Below, in pieces: positions 1 through 10,654 of a DNA stretch of 64,000 nucleotides (the stretch's first letter is position 1; the number at the start of each line of letters is the position of its first letter). Origin of the DNA: Budorcas taxicolor (taxonomy: Eukaryota > Chordata > Mammalia > Artiodactyla > Bovidae); the NCBI RefSeq assembly GCF_023091745.1, contig NC_068910.1, positions 45,061,272-45,125,271 on the forward strand, given 5' to 3'. Made by a program: the position numbers and the translations under genes. The notes under the pieces are model-generated. The model did no database searches and was not told where the DNA came from. It was given only the letters and a program-made list of their open reading frames with translations.

Positions 1-1014
1 TCTGAGTAAAGGTACTGACATGTTGGTTCCAAACTATGTTTTGAAGGATGGATTGTATAGCAAACAGCCTTGAAATGGAGCTGGTTTCTCCCCGTGGAGC
101 AGAGGGCAGGTTTGTTTTCTGTCTAGAATAATAAAGATAATATCTCCCTCAGGGGTCAAGGTTGAGCAGGCTTACTACTGCCCCATTAGAAGTTACCTAA
201 ACCCAGAGTTTCTTAGCCATGGGTGTGTGTGTGTGTGTTGAATCTATCTGGACTGCTCCACAAATTCTTCCCATGGGGACAAAGTGAGCCGACAGAAGCA
301 TGGAGCCCAGACTGACCACTGTGCAATGAGTAATGAAGTCCTCTGTCTCTAACCCAGGGGCCTGTTGTCCTCTGTTGGCATCTGTGAAACTGATGGGTTA
401 ACTTACTAGCTCACAAGTACGGTACGATGTCATACCCTTTATAGTTCTTGACACTAATGATAGAGGTTTTGATTGTTGAAGATACTCCTCTTAATCAAAA
501 TCCAAATATTTAGGATGAGTTCTCCTCAGGTGAACAGTTTCACAGAGGAATTCTGTTATTTCAGTGGCTTTATTTCAGGAATGTGTTAGATACACAGAAG
601 ACACAGAAAAGAGCCATGAGCCATTTAGCCTGCTCCCTGCTAAGACAATAAATTGAAATAACACTGGGAGCCATATTGTGTCCTTGGTTATTTGGCAGAT
701 GTCAAATGGTCATTTCTCTGTTATATGTTTCCAGTAAAAACATGGTAGAAATAAAACAATTACTTTCCCCAAGGTACTAAATATATATATATGTATAATA
801 TTTCATCTACTCTAGCAAATAGGTGCTTGTATTCAACACTTACAGGGAGGAAGGAAACAGTTTACATATTTCTTTCTAGGAGGATGAGATGGGTCTTTTA
901 ATATGTGAAAGTAAATTTCTGCTTTTTATTTTTAGATGTCAATATGGAAAACCTCAAAATTGTTTTTTATTTAAGTCACTCATCTATGATTTTTTTGCTG
1001 CTGTTATAGTAGCC

Positions 1015-1192
1015 AGAGGGAGATGTAGGAGACACGGGGGTTCAATCCCTGGGTTGGGAAGATCCCCTGGAAGAAAAAATGGCAACCCACTGGAGTATTC
1101 TTGCCTGGGAAATCCTGTGGACAGAGGAGCCTGATGGGCTACAGTCCATGGGGTCACAAAAGAGTCGGACACGACTGAGCATGCACACACAT
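1015..1192 (+). repeat. Bov-tA SINE (5' truncated)
   Basis: Carries the typical B-box-like 'ggttcaatccc' block, 'gatcccctggaag', the 'cccactggagtattcttgcc' block and the terminal 'gagtcggacacgactgagc' block. The front of the tRNA-like head is missing. Confidence 0.85.
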
Positions 1193-2008
1193 GGTAGCCA
1201 GAACTGACTAAAACACTCATCTTTGACAAGACAAGGAGACATCTGAGGCTCCAAACCAAACAAAACTGACGGTAGTGACCCCCAGGGCAGTGAGGCTCAG
1301 TAAGGACACGGGCGGAAGTGGAGTCAGCACACCCATGTCGTGGGAGCAGATCTCAGGTGGACCCTCCGAGGCAGAGGGCTCAGAACAGGCAGTGAACAAA
1401 GCCAAACCTCAGCTCGAAGAGCAGCATGCAGAGAATGAAGGCAGAAGCAAAGAGGGCAAAGCTCAGGGAAGGCGCAGGCAGACATAACATGTATTTTCAG
1501 GAGAAAGCCTGCCAGCGAGCTCAGAGAGAGGAGGACTGTGCGATGAGCAGCCCTCCAGCTGCCTATTTTTTCACTGAGAAGAAATAAAGGCCAAATTCAC
1601 TCGCTTAATGCCAAGCCATGAGAAAAACTCCTTCCAGCCAGGAACGTGAACCCTACCAACATCCAAAGCCTGCAAGCAGCTCACGTGAGAGAAGGTGAGA
1701 CAGAAGATAAAACAGGAGCTGGTAGCACTTCAGAAAGAAGTGAAGGGGGAGAGAAAAAGTCATCAAAGAATTAAACTGGAAGCTGTCCATGAAAGAACAG
1801 ACACTAAAGAAAACTCAGGAAGGACCATGGAGAGCAGGAATGAAAACAGCAAGATAGAGTTTCAAAAGATTAGAGAGAGGAAAAAAAAAAAGAGATTAGA
1901 GAGCAGGTTACACTTTTCAATAGGGAGATCAGAGTAGGACTTACTGAGAAAATGCCATCTTAAACAAAGTCTTAACAGGAGTGCGGGGGTTAGTTGTACT
2001 CTAGGGAT

Positions 2009-2216
2009 ATGCTCAGTTGCTTAGTCATGTCCAGTGCTTTGCGACGCTGTGGACTGTAGTCCGCCAGGCTCCTCTGTCCATGGGATTCTCCTGGTAAGAA
2101 TATTGGAGTAGGTTGACATTTCCTCCCCCAGGGGATCTTCTTGACCCAGGGATCAAACCTGCATCTCCTGAGTTAGCAGTTGGATTCTTTACCACTGAGT
2201 CATCTGGGAATCCCAT
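2009..2216 (-). repeat. Bov-tA SINE
   Basis: Reverse-oriented and near full length. It runs from the 'gctcagttgcttagtcatg' block, the complement of the 3' tail, to the tRNA-like head ending 'catctgggaatccc'. Confidence 0.88.
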
Positions 2217-3097
2217 GCTGTAGGGAAGAGTGAGCGTATTAATGTCAGAAATCAGACAAGAAGGAAAGAAGGAAAAGCATAATTTTCAGATGGTGTGACT
2301 AAAATTGGAGATTGTCATGGAATAAACCGCTTATAAACTGTAAAAGATTTTATTTGGAGCATAAAATTAATAGGCATAATATTCATGTAACAAGCAACAA
2401 CAACCAAATAGAAGCTATAATGGAAGAAAAGATCTTTTTTATACTAGTGATGAGAAAGGTAAATTACCTGGGAATAAACTTCATAAGAAATGGGAAAGAT
2501 TTATATGAAGAAGCGCTAGCTGAGGGATTGGAAGCCTAAAAATAGCATCCAGTTAGATGTATTCACTTGAGATCAGGAAGGTGGAAGTTAGGAAACCATC
2601 CTCCTGTGGCTCCTGGCCCTGCCACAGGAGGAGAAGGATGTGGTTTCATTGCAGCTAGTTCCTTCTTTATTCTCAAGCTTCCCAGGTGTCAAGAAGCAGC
2701 AGTGGTTGTGGCAGCTTTTTGATCCAAATCTGAGATCTGGGATCACAGGATAAGATGCCCCTTTCCTACACTCAGGCAGAGGCTGTGGCTCCAGTAGCCT
2801 CAGAAGTAGCAGCTCCCATGGTGGACCAGTTTGGCAGTGTTACTCACTCCAAGATATCTAGTCTAGAAGTGCTTCTCCAGGCCTCCCAATGATTTGGTAA
2901 GGACTTAATTCTCTTTATTCAATCTCTTCCTGTGTAAAATACACAGGGTGATTTCTGTTTTCTGTATGGAAATTTGTCTGACATATTTGATATTGGAAGT
3001 GATTGCAGAAATGAGACCCTCAAGATGGGAATCTGGGATTGGGTCTGACCTGGCTAGGTTTGAAGATAATGGTGAACTTGCCACTGGGGGAAAATAT

Positions 3098-3752
3098 GCT
3101 GTGCTGTGCTCAGTCGTGTCTTATTCTTTGCAACACCATGGACTGTAGCCCACAAGGCTCCTCTGTCCATGTGGATTCTCCAGAGAATACTGGAGTGGGT
3201 TGCCATGCCTTCCTCCAGGGGAATCTTCCCAACTTAGGGATCAAACTCAGGTGTCCCACATTGCAAGCGGATTCTTTACTGACTGAGCCACCGGGGAAGC
3301 CTAAGAACACTGGAGTGGGTAGTCTATCCCTTCTCCAAGAGATCTTCCCAACTCAGGAATCCACCCAGGGGCTCCTGCATTGCAGGTGGACTCTTTACCA
3401 GCTGAGCTACCAGGGAAGCCCAAAAAGTGAAAGTCAAAGTCATTCAGTCCCGTCTGACTCTTTTCGACCCCGTGGACTGTAGCCCACCAGGCTCCCCTGT
3501 CCATGGAATTCTCCAGGCCAGAATACTGGAGCGGGTAGTTGTTCCCTTCTCTAGGGAATCTTCCCAACCCAGGGATTGAACCCAGGTCTCCCACATTGCA
3601 GGCATATTCTTCACCATCTGAGCCCCCAGGGAAGTCCAAGAATACTGGAGTGGGTAGCCTATCCCTTCTCCAGGGGATCTTCCCGACCCAGGAATCAAAC
3701 CAGGATCTCCTGCACTGCAGGTGGATTCTTTACCAGCTGAGCTACCAGAGGA
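3098..3752 (-). repeat. Tandem cluster of Bov-tA SINE units
   Basis: Four head-to-tail reverse-oriented pieces: a full unit (about 3098-3302), a tRNA-head-plus-linker half unit (about 3303-3421), a second full unit (about 3424-3636) and a second half unit (about 3637-3752). Each half unit begins 'aagaa(c/t)actggagtgggtag'. The full-plus-half pattern occurs twice in a row, so the cluster looks like a ~326-bp composite duplicated once. Confidence 0.85.
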
Positions 3753-3825
3753 AATGGGTTATAGCAAATCTAGGGCATGCAGTGGAAAAAGTACCGTAAA
3801 TAATCCCCTATGGTTGCCTGGTGGA

Positions 3826-3957
3826 GAGAGAAATGGCAACCCACTCCAGTATTCTTGCCTGGAGAATCCCAGGGACAGAGGAGCCTGGTGGGCTGCCATC
3901 TGTGGGTTGCACAGAGTCGGACACGACTGAAGCGACTTAGCAGCAGCAGCAGCAGCA
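3826..3957 (+). repeat. Bov-A2 SINE monomer with AGC tail
   Basis: Shows the Bov-A core 'cccactccagtattcttgcc', then 'agtcggacacgactgaagcg' and a tail of five AGC triplets (about 3940-3956). The tail is a potential length-variable microsatellite. Confidence 0.85.
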
Positions 3958-4411
3958 TGGTTGCCTGGAATGAAAAAGTTTACTGAAGGGGAGGCTTCAG
4001 TGGCTGCTCTCCTAGACAGTCATGATGGGAATGAGGGATTCAAGAACTGACGGGGTGTGTTATATTGGAGAGTTTGAAGAAGCAAAATGATGTATTGTGA
4101 AAGTCAGAAAATACAGAAGTAAATTTAATATATGGTAACAGTGACATTTAAAATCTATCAGGGAAAGATGGATTAGTTAGTAAATGAGGTAGGGCAGATG
4201 CATAGCTATCAAGATATCAAGTAAAGTCGGATCTACACTACGTAACTTGCATCAAAAATAAATTCCTGATGGGTCCATTTTTTAAAGGAAAAAAAGTGAA
4301 ATCATGAAACATTAGGAAGAAACCATATTACAATCATGTGAATTTCTCAATTAAACCTTCAAGTGGAAATACATGAGCTTTTCAACCCTGAGCAATTGCT
4401 ACCATGTTAGC

Positions 4412-4595
4412 TTTTTTTTAAAAAAAATTATTGGAATATAGTTGCTTTACACCATTATGTTAGTTTCTGCTGTACAGTAAAGTGAATCCATTATACATAT
4501 ACATATATCCACTCTTTTTTAGATTTTCTTCCCATTTAGGTTACCACAGATCCTTGAGTAGAGTTCTCTTTGCTAAACAGTAGGTTCTCTACATT
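4412..4595 (-). repeat. L1 3'-end fragment
   Basis: Reverse-oriented segment resembling the 3' untranslated end of ruminant L1 elements: T-rich start, 'gttgctttacaccattatg', and 'gagtagagttctctttgcta' further in. It is short and diverged. The family name is by recall only. Confidence 0.6.
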
Positions 4596-4648
4596 AGCTT
4601 TTAAGTTACTGTTTTTGCTCAAAATACACTGTAGAGTTAATGTTGTTT

Positions 4649-5025
4649 TCCAGATCGTGGTCTTCCTGCCTGCCTTGCACTGTAAGATAGGGTTCCCTAT
4701 TTCATAATTAAGGAGAAGGCCAGGCTGGAGCGTCTGGTCCACAGGAAGACCTGTACATACTGTGGCCTTTACGCAAGTCAACTCAGAAGACCAGGGCACA
4801 CTGGCCAAACTGGTGGAAGTCATCAGGACCAATTACAATGACAGATATGGTGAGATCTACCATCACTGGGGAGGCAGTGTCTTGGGTTCAAAATCAGTAG
4901 CTCATATTGCCAAGCCGGAGAAGGCAAAGATCAAAGAACTAGCCACCAAACTTGGTCAAGTGCACATTATTGAGTTTTCTGTACATAAAAGTAATAAAAA
5001 GTTCTTCTTCCAAAAAGAAGAAGAA
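4649..5025 (+). pseudogene. RPL7A: Processed pseudogene of ribosomal protein L7a (RPL7A)
   Basis: An intronless, 5'-truncated copy of the C-terminal half of the 60S ribosomal protein L7a mRNA. The reading contains the family stretches AFTQVNSED, LAKLVEVIRTNYNDRYGEI, HHWGGSVLG and KELATKLG. The frame is shifted upstream of about 4760, where 'atcgtggtcttcctgcctgc' still encodes the preceding family segment. The normal stop after KLG is replaced by read-through into former 3' UTR, which ends in an A-rich region with 'agtaataaaaag'. No introns, truncation and loss of the stop all point to a dead retrocopy made by L1 machinery, not a working ribosomal protein gene. Conserved RPL7A retrocopies are common in mammals. 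I did not find a clear target-site duplication. Confidence 0.9.
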
Positions 5026-6772
5026 GAAACCATAGAAGGATTTTCAGAGTAATACAAGAGAGGTGTAGGTCTAAGTATAATGTAACGAAACGTAGTAAGT
5101 AGTAAAACAGAAGTTTGGTAAAAATTGACTAATGGGAAAAGTCTGCATGACCAATAAAACCAAAACAATCAAAGGGAAAAAACCAAAGCAAGTAAAATAG
5201 TATAAGAGAACTCAAAAGGCATGTCAAACTGAGAAAAGTTTTGATATTCATTTCTAAGAAAGGAATTATTTTTATGATTATATGAAGTATTTCTATATCC
5301 AGTAGAAAAGTAGACAAAATACATAAATAATTTGTAGCAAATGAAATGCATATGTCTCATCATTCATAATAAGAGAAATATAAATTAATACATTTTTTCA
5401 TTTATTAAATTGATAAGTTCTGGTTCTGGCCAAAATGGAGTAACTCCACTGCAGCCTATGTCTGCCACTGATTACTACTTAAACCTCTGGACAAAATAGG
5501 AAAAGGATACTACAAGGTGGAGAAAGGGGTGAAAATTCATGATTGTTTTTTCTTCTCCCTTCTCTGTCCTGGAGCTTCCTTGGTCACAGTACTTCATTAC
5601 TATAGTACAGTAACATGAATAATTAGACCCTGATAGAAAACCTGTCCCTCTGGTCATGGGAGATGGGAAGAGGGACACTTGTATGAAGTAGGGGGAGGAT
5701 CTCTGTCAGTTTTTCTCTCTCTCCCCTCAACATTGCCCTGAGGGCTGCCCTAGCTGCACAGAGCAGCACAACAGATATAAAAGATAGCAAACTGAAGAGG
5801 AACTCTTATCTTTCTGGCCAGCAGAACTGGATAAAGGATGTTCTGGGTGCCAGAGCTTATGAAAGAAATGTCCCAAAGGAGAGTGGTGGAGAAGGGAATC
5901 CCTAATTCTGTGTAGTGGTTTGTTACGCAGCCACAGCTAACTGATACAGGAGTCCATATCCTTAACTGAAGTCTACCATTTGTGTTTTCCAACAACTAAT
6001 TTGTCGTATTTACAGTTTTAATGTGTTAATTGTAGAGATGAAAGGAGACCCTCTTTGTGAAAGGCATTTTTAATATTTCCATTCAATTTTTATTTTTCCA
6101 TTCCTTCCAGCATATAAATATCAGAAGATGTTATATGGAGAGATGGCCATAAATTCAAGGAATGAGAAAATAGGAAGTGTGCAGTTGAAAAAAAAAAGTC
6201 TATTGAGTAATCAATGTCTAAACCTATAGAACCTCATAAACAATTTGTCCTGATTTTCAGAAGAGAAAAGAACTTCTGGCCCCCACCATGATGGCCACAG
6301 GAGAACTGATCAGTAAGCTGTGAGCTGCTATGACAGAGCATTAGGAGTCTAGAAAGATCAACACACAGTCCCTTCCAAGTAATTAGGCTTCTGTGCTCTA
6401 TCCCTGGTCTCCCTCTTTCCTGTCTTGAACCTGGAAAACACAAAGCAGGGTCAGGGGACAGAAAAGCAGACCCAGCCTCTCAGACACTGTAGGACTTCAG
6501 GCATCTGTCTGCAATGAACTGCGGAAGAAAGTGACCATTCACTGTTTCTCTCATTCCTTTTAAGAGTTATTGCATGCCTACTGGGATCCTTAACTGGGGA
6601 TGTACCGTGGATAAAACTGAAAAATCTCTGCCCCTGTGAAGCTTACATCCTAGTGAAAGATTGACAAAAAACAATATAAAGCGCTAGAAGGTGATGAGCG
6701 CTACGGAAAAAAGAAGTATGTTAAGATGGTGAGATGGACTGGAGAGAAGGTATTAAAGAATAGTCAGAAAGT

Positions 6773-6980
6773 GGTTTCCCTGGTGGCTCAGAGGTTAAAG
6801 CGTCTGCCTCCAATGCGGGAGACCAGGGTTCGATCCCTGGGTCAGGAAGATCCCCTGGCGAAGGAAATGGCAATCCACTCCAGTATTCTTGCCTGGAGAA
6901 TCCCATGGATGGAGAAGCCTAGTAGGTTACAGTCCATGGGGTCGCAAAGAGTCAGACACAACTGAGCAACTTCACCTTTA
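6773..6980 (+). repeat. Bov-tA SINE
   Basis: Full-length forward copy: 'tttccctggtggctcagagg' tRNA-like A-box region, 'gggttcgatccctgggtcag' B-box region, Bov-A body, and the terminal 'agtcagacacaactgagcaa'. Confidence 0.92.
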
Positions 6981-7214
6981 CCTAGAAAGGGCCTCGGTGA
7001 GAAGATGGGATTTGATTCCAGATTCCTGTGAAGGAAGGAAGGAAATAAATCATCTCCTTAATTAACAAAGAGCTTTGAAAGCAGAGAGAACAAAACCCCA
7101 GTGCACAGATCCCGAGGTGGGAGGTGGCAAAGATGGTAGAGGGTGGCTGGTGAATTCCTGACAGAGCAGGGAGACTAACATAGCTAGGATGGAGAAAAAA
7201 GGGGAGAGTAAGAG

Positions 7215-8092
7215 CTTTATTTAACTTATATGCAGAGTACATCATGAGAAACACTGGGCTGGAAGAAGCACAAGCTGGAATCAAGATTGCCAGGAGAAAT
7301 ATCAATAACCTCAGATATGCAGATGATACCACCCTTATGGCAGAAAGTGAAGAAGAACTAAAGCTTCTTGATGAAAGTGAAAGTGGAGAGTGAAAAAGTT
7401 GGCTTAATGCTCAACATTCAGAAAACTAAGATCATGGCATCTGCTTCCATCACTTCATGGCAAATAGATGGGGAAACAGTGGAAACAGTGTGAGACTCTT
7501 TTGGGGGGCTCCAAAATCACTGCAGATGGTGACTGCAGCCATGAAATTAAAAGACGCTTACTCCTTGGAAGAAAAGTTATGACCAACCTAGATAGCATAT
7601 TCAAAAGCAGAGACATTACTTTGCCAACAAAGGTCCGTCTAGTCAAGGCTATGGTTTTTCCTGTGGTCATGTATGGGTGTGAGAGTTGGACTGTGAAGAA
7701 AGCTGAGCGATGAAGAATTGATGCTTTTGAACTGTGGTGTTGGAAAAGACTCTTGAGAGTCCCTTGGACTGCAAGGAGATCCAACCAGTCCATTCTGAAG
7801 GAGATCAGCCCTGGGATTTCTTTGGAAGGAATGATGCTAAAGCTGAAACTCCAATACTTTGGCCACGTCATGTGAAGAGTTGACTCATTGGAAAAGACTG
7901 ATGCTGGGAGGGATTGGGGGTAGGAGGAGAAGGGGACGACAGAGGATGAGATGGCTGGATGGCATCACGGACTCGATGGACGTGAGTCTGAGTGAACTCC
8001 GGGAGTTGGTGATGGACAGGGAGGCCTGGCGTGCTACGATTCATGGGGTCGTAGAGAGTCGGACACGACTGAGCAACTGAACTGAACTGAAG
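7215..8092 (+). repeat. BovB LINE, 3' portion (end of RT to 3' end)
   Basis: 5'-truncated RTE-type LINE in + orientation. It begins just before the reverse-transcriptase active-site segment (YADDTTLMAESEEEL around 7316-7370) and continues through the BovB C-terminal region (KSRDITLPTKVRLVKAMVFP, CESWTVKKAE) to the 3' end 'tgagcaactgaactgaact'. Several frameshifts and the stop within 'gagcgatgaagaattg' near 7708 disrupt the frame, so it is a dead copy. Confidence 0.93.
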
Positions 8093-8280
8093 AGGTTTTC
8101 TCCGAGGTAGGGGACGGCGGGGCTAGGAGGCTATAATCTATAAGATATTTGGCTATATTGGATATGAAGTTTTAATAATATACTGGATTTGGACTTTTCA
8201 TTACCTGAAAGTGAATTACAACTAAAATGAGACTTGTTCTTATATTTGAAAGTGACAAGAAAGTTGGATTCTGGACCTTC

Positions 8281-8490
8281 TGTGCTCACTCAGTCGTGTC
8301 TGACTCCTTGCAACCTCCTGGACCACAGCCTGCGAGGCTGCTCTTGTCCATGGGATTTTACAGATAATACTGGAGAAGGTTACCATTTCCTTTGCCAGGG
8401 GATCTTCCCAATCGGTGGCTCGATTCCGCATCTCCTGCGTCTCCTGCATTGACAGGAGAATTCTTTACCACTGAGCCACCCGGAAAGCCC
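8281..8490 (-). repeat. Bov-tA SINE
   Basis: Reverse-oriented, near full-length Bov-tA ending just left of the CpG island, from 'tgtgctcactcagtcgtgtc' to 'gagccacccggaaagcccc'. Confidence 0.88.
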
Positions 8491-8823
8491 CAGTTTGGGC
8501 CTTAAGAGACAGGAAAAGAGGAAAATGTGAAAGGGCCATATTTCTTTAGGGGTCGCCGTTGGACTCTTGGAGTGACAGCCCAGTCCTAGGAGACCCCGCC
8601 TCTCCATTTTGGTCCTGCCCCCGTCCTGCTGGACAGCCTTGGGAAACCCCGCCTCTCCTACCGTGGTCCCGCCCACACGCGAAGTGCCAGCCCCAAAGGC
8701 AACCCTTTTCTTTAGCAGCCTCAGCTCTCATTGCAGGCGACAGCGGGGTTTGGCTCGTCTGGGGTTTCTCCGGGGCAGCCAGGTCTCTCCGCCGGGGGTG
8801 ACTCACAGCTAGGCCCCAGCACC

Positions 8824-8947
8824 AAGCCCCGCCCACCCCCACCGCGGCCCCACCCCCACCGCGGCCCCGCCCCCACCGCGGCCCCGCCCCCACCGCGGCC
8901 CCGCCCCCACCGCGGCCCCGCCCCCCACCACCGCGGCCCCGCCCCGC
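8824..8947. repeat. 17-bp GC-box minisatellite in the promoter
   Basis: Tandem repeat of a 17-bp unit, roughly 'ccccgcccccaccgcgg'. The accgcgg landmark falls at 8841, 8858, 8875, 8892, 8909 and 8930, giving spacings of 17, 17, 17, 17 and 21. The most regular units contain a CCCCGCCCC GC box and a CCGCGG site, and the other strand has closely spaced runs of four or five G. Such arrays are prone to length variation. Confidence 0.95.
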
Positions 8948-8970
8948 CTGCGCCAGATTGCGTCTTGGCC

Positions 8971-9006
8971 CCGCCACGGCCGCCACGGCCGCCACGGCCG
9001 CCACGC
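8971..9006. repeat. Four tandem copies of a 9-bp unit (ccgccacgg)
   Basis: Copies at 8971-8979, 8980-8988, 8989-8997 and 8998-9006; the last differs at its final base. They lie at the upstream edge of the inferred first exon and may be partly transcribed. Confidence 0.95.
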
Positions 9007-9009
9007 CCA

Positions 9010-9133
9010 GCGCTCAGCGGCGCCCGCCCCGCAGGCCCCCGCCCGCCTCCAGCCCCCAGAGTTGCTCGCCGGGCCTTCGGGACTCGCCGGCTGTCGGGCC
9101 CGCCCCTGAAGACGTGGAGCGCTGAGGCGGCGG
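9010..9133 (+). other. ANO10: ANO10 exon 1, 5' untranslated (start approximate)
   Basis: The right edge is a strong splice donor, gcggcgg|gtgagtgagg, at 9133/9134. The stretch from about 9010 to the donor has no ATG, consistent with a non-coding leader exon. The transcription start is a guess within the CpG island; TATA-less promoters often use several. The next exon is 11.3 kb away. Confidence 0.65.
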
Positions 9134-10326
9134 GTGAGTGAGGTAGGGGGCCTGCGACCCCTGACACTCGGCGGCCAGAGCCCAGGTCGCTGCGGGTCGT
9201 TGAGTCTGGGCTGCCCTGCGGCGGCGCGACGCTTCCTTCCCGTGTACCTTCCGGGGCTGGCAATCCGGGAATGGGGAGATGGGACCCGGAGGGACGCCGA
9301 GGTCGGGTATTTTTCGAGGCGGCGGGCGGAGCGGGGAGCAGCGCAGGTGGGAGTGGCATTCGCAGGTTTGGACGCTGCAGAGGGCCACGGTTGGTCTGAG
9401 GTGGAGGGTTCATAGAAGAAATCTGGTGAGGGTGAACTCTCGTGGCTTGTGGAGGCAGGATGCGGGGGCTTGAGGTGTTCCAGACCTGGGCAATGAGGTG
9501 ATTCGGGATGGCGAAGTCGGCGAAGCCCAGGGAAGGGCGTTTTGGGGAAGGACCAGCTCACGGGGGCCGGTGATTCACGCTTCCGTAGACAGTCGGAACG
9601 CGTGTGACCCCATCCAGCTTGTGAGTTCTGCTGTTTCTCACATTGGGGCGATCGAGTTTCCAGGCTTTCAACAGGGACACATCGTGTAGCTTAAATAATA
9701 GCTTAAATAATAGATGCAAATCAAGGGTAGTGCCTGGGACACCTGAGAGCTGTGACTGGACCGGGTGCTTCTCCTAATTTACCTGGAGCTGTGGCCGCGC
9801 CAGTGCTGGTGGGCGCTGTCTTCTGTAAAAACCCCATTTCAGCAATCCAGACGGTGTATGGAGGTCCCACCCTTTCAGAGTTGAGGTTTATTCGGATTGA
9901 AAAACATCACAAATATTTAACATATTTTAAATCGTGTGGAGTTTTAATGTTTAAAAATCGAATCCTGTGGGGTTTTAAAAAATATTTAAATCTTTCTTTT
10001 GTGATTACTTTCAACTTAAAGTTACATGGAGCTAGAGAAGCACATTCTGTGAGTATGACAGACAATTGCAAATTAACTGTGGAAAGTAGATCGTATCTGT
10101 TATGACCAGATACTGTAGAACTGCAGATGAAGAATGAAATTGAAAAGGCCCTAAAATATTGGAAAAGGAAAGAAGAGTCCTGGTAAATTGGAAAGTGTGT
10201 GCACTTAAAAAAACAAACCAACAAGCTCAGTGAAACTTTTCTTCATTGTAAGAAAACTCAGAAGATAGAGAAAAGTATAAAGGATGAACATTAAAACTCC
10301 ATGTTATTTCACCAACTCTTTTGGTG

Positions 10327-10412
10327 CAGTTCAGTTCAGTTGCTCAGTCGTGTCTGACTTTTTGCGACCCCATGAATCGCAGCACGCCAGGCCTCCCTGT
10401 CCATCACCAACT
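10327..10412 (-). repeat. BovB 3'-end fragment
   Basis: Short reverse-oriented terminus: 'cagttcagttcagttgctc', then 'gcacgccaggcctccctgtc' and 'catcaccaac', cut off after about 86 bp. Confidence 0.85.
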
Positions 10413-10448
10413 TCTTTATTTTTGTTTTTTTTTTGCATAACTAAATGT

Positions 10449-10654
10449 TGTTTCGTCACTAAGTCATGTCTGACTCTTGTGACCCCATGGACCGTAGCCC
10501 GCCAGGCTCCTCTGTCCTTTGGATTTTCCAGGCAAGAATACTTAAGTGGGTTGCCATTTTCTTCTCCAGGGGATCTTCCCAACCCAGGAACTGAACCCGG
10601 GTCTCCTGCACTGCAGGCAGATTCTTTACCAACTGAGCTACCAGGGAATTCTAA
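10449..10654 (-). repeat. Bov-tA SINE with 12-bp TSD
   Basis: Reverse-oriented full-length copy bounded by a perfect direct repeat, ataactaaatgt, at 10437-10448 and 10655-10666. This fixes both ends and shows L1/BovB-type target-primed insertion. Confidence 0.93.

Larger units (their letters stand above)
1..8544. other. Upstream flank of ANO10, no host gene recognised
   Basis: AT-rich flank before the CpG island. It contains several Bov-tA/Bov-A2 SINEs, an L1 3'-end fragment, a processed RPL7A pseudogene and an 0.88-kb BovB fragment, all listed separately. Stretches 1-1014, 1193-2008, 2217-3097, 3958-4411, 5026-6772 and 6981-7214 show no recognisable gene or structured RNA. Only short low-complexity runs stand out, such as (GT)n near 222-238 and (AT)n near 781-792. 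Short open frames here have no recognisable domain. Confidence 0.7.
8545..9370 (+). promoter_or_regulatory. ANO10: CpG-island promoter of ANO10
   Basis: An abrupt switch from AT-rich DNA to very GC- and CpG-rich DNA, densest at 8800-9140. It has many GC boxes (CCCCGCCCC and GGGGCGGGG on either strand), no TATA box, and a good splice donor at 9133/9134 (cgg|gtgagtg). This matches a TATA-less housekeeping-type promoter expected to bind Sp/KLF factors. Assignment to ANO10 rests on position: it is the only CpG island upstream of the first coding exon on the same strand. Divergent transcription from the same island is possible, but I see no supporting exon. Confidence 0.85.

Noticed and set aside
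3039..3930. Overlapping open frames of 60-147 codons
   Set aside because: They lie wholly inside Bov-tA/Bov-A SINE sequence and translate the same repeat motifs seen elsewhere in the window.
3940..3957. AGC triplet runs here and at 26750-26768 and 39505-39520, considered as triplet-repeat expansions
   Set aside because: They are short normal tails of Bov-A2 SINEs. Polymorphism is plausible, but nothing suggests pathogenic expansion.
8546..9561. Several long open frames on both strands in the GC-rich island, with Gly/Arg/Pro-rich repeats
   Set aside because: Stop codons are rare in such GC-rich DNA, and the repetitive protein pattern is simply the 17-bp and 9-bp tandem repeats translated. 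No domain or codon bias supports a gene.
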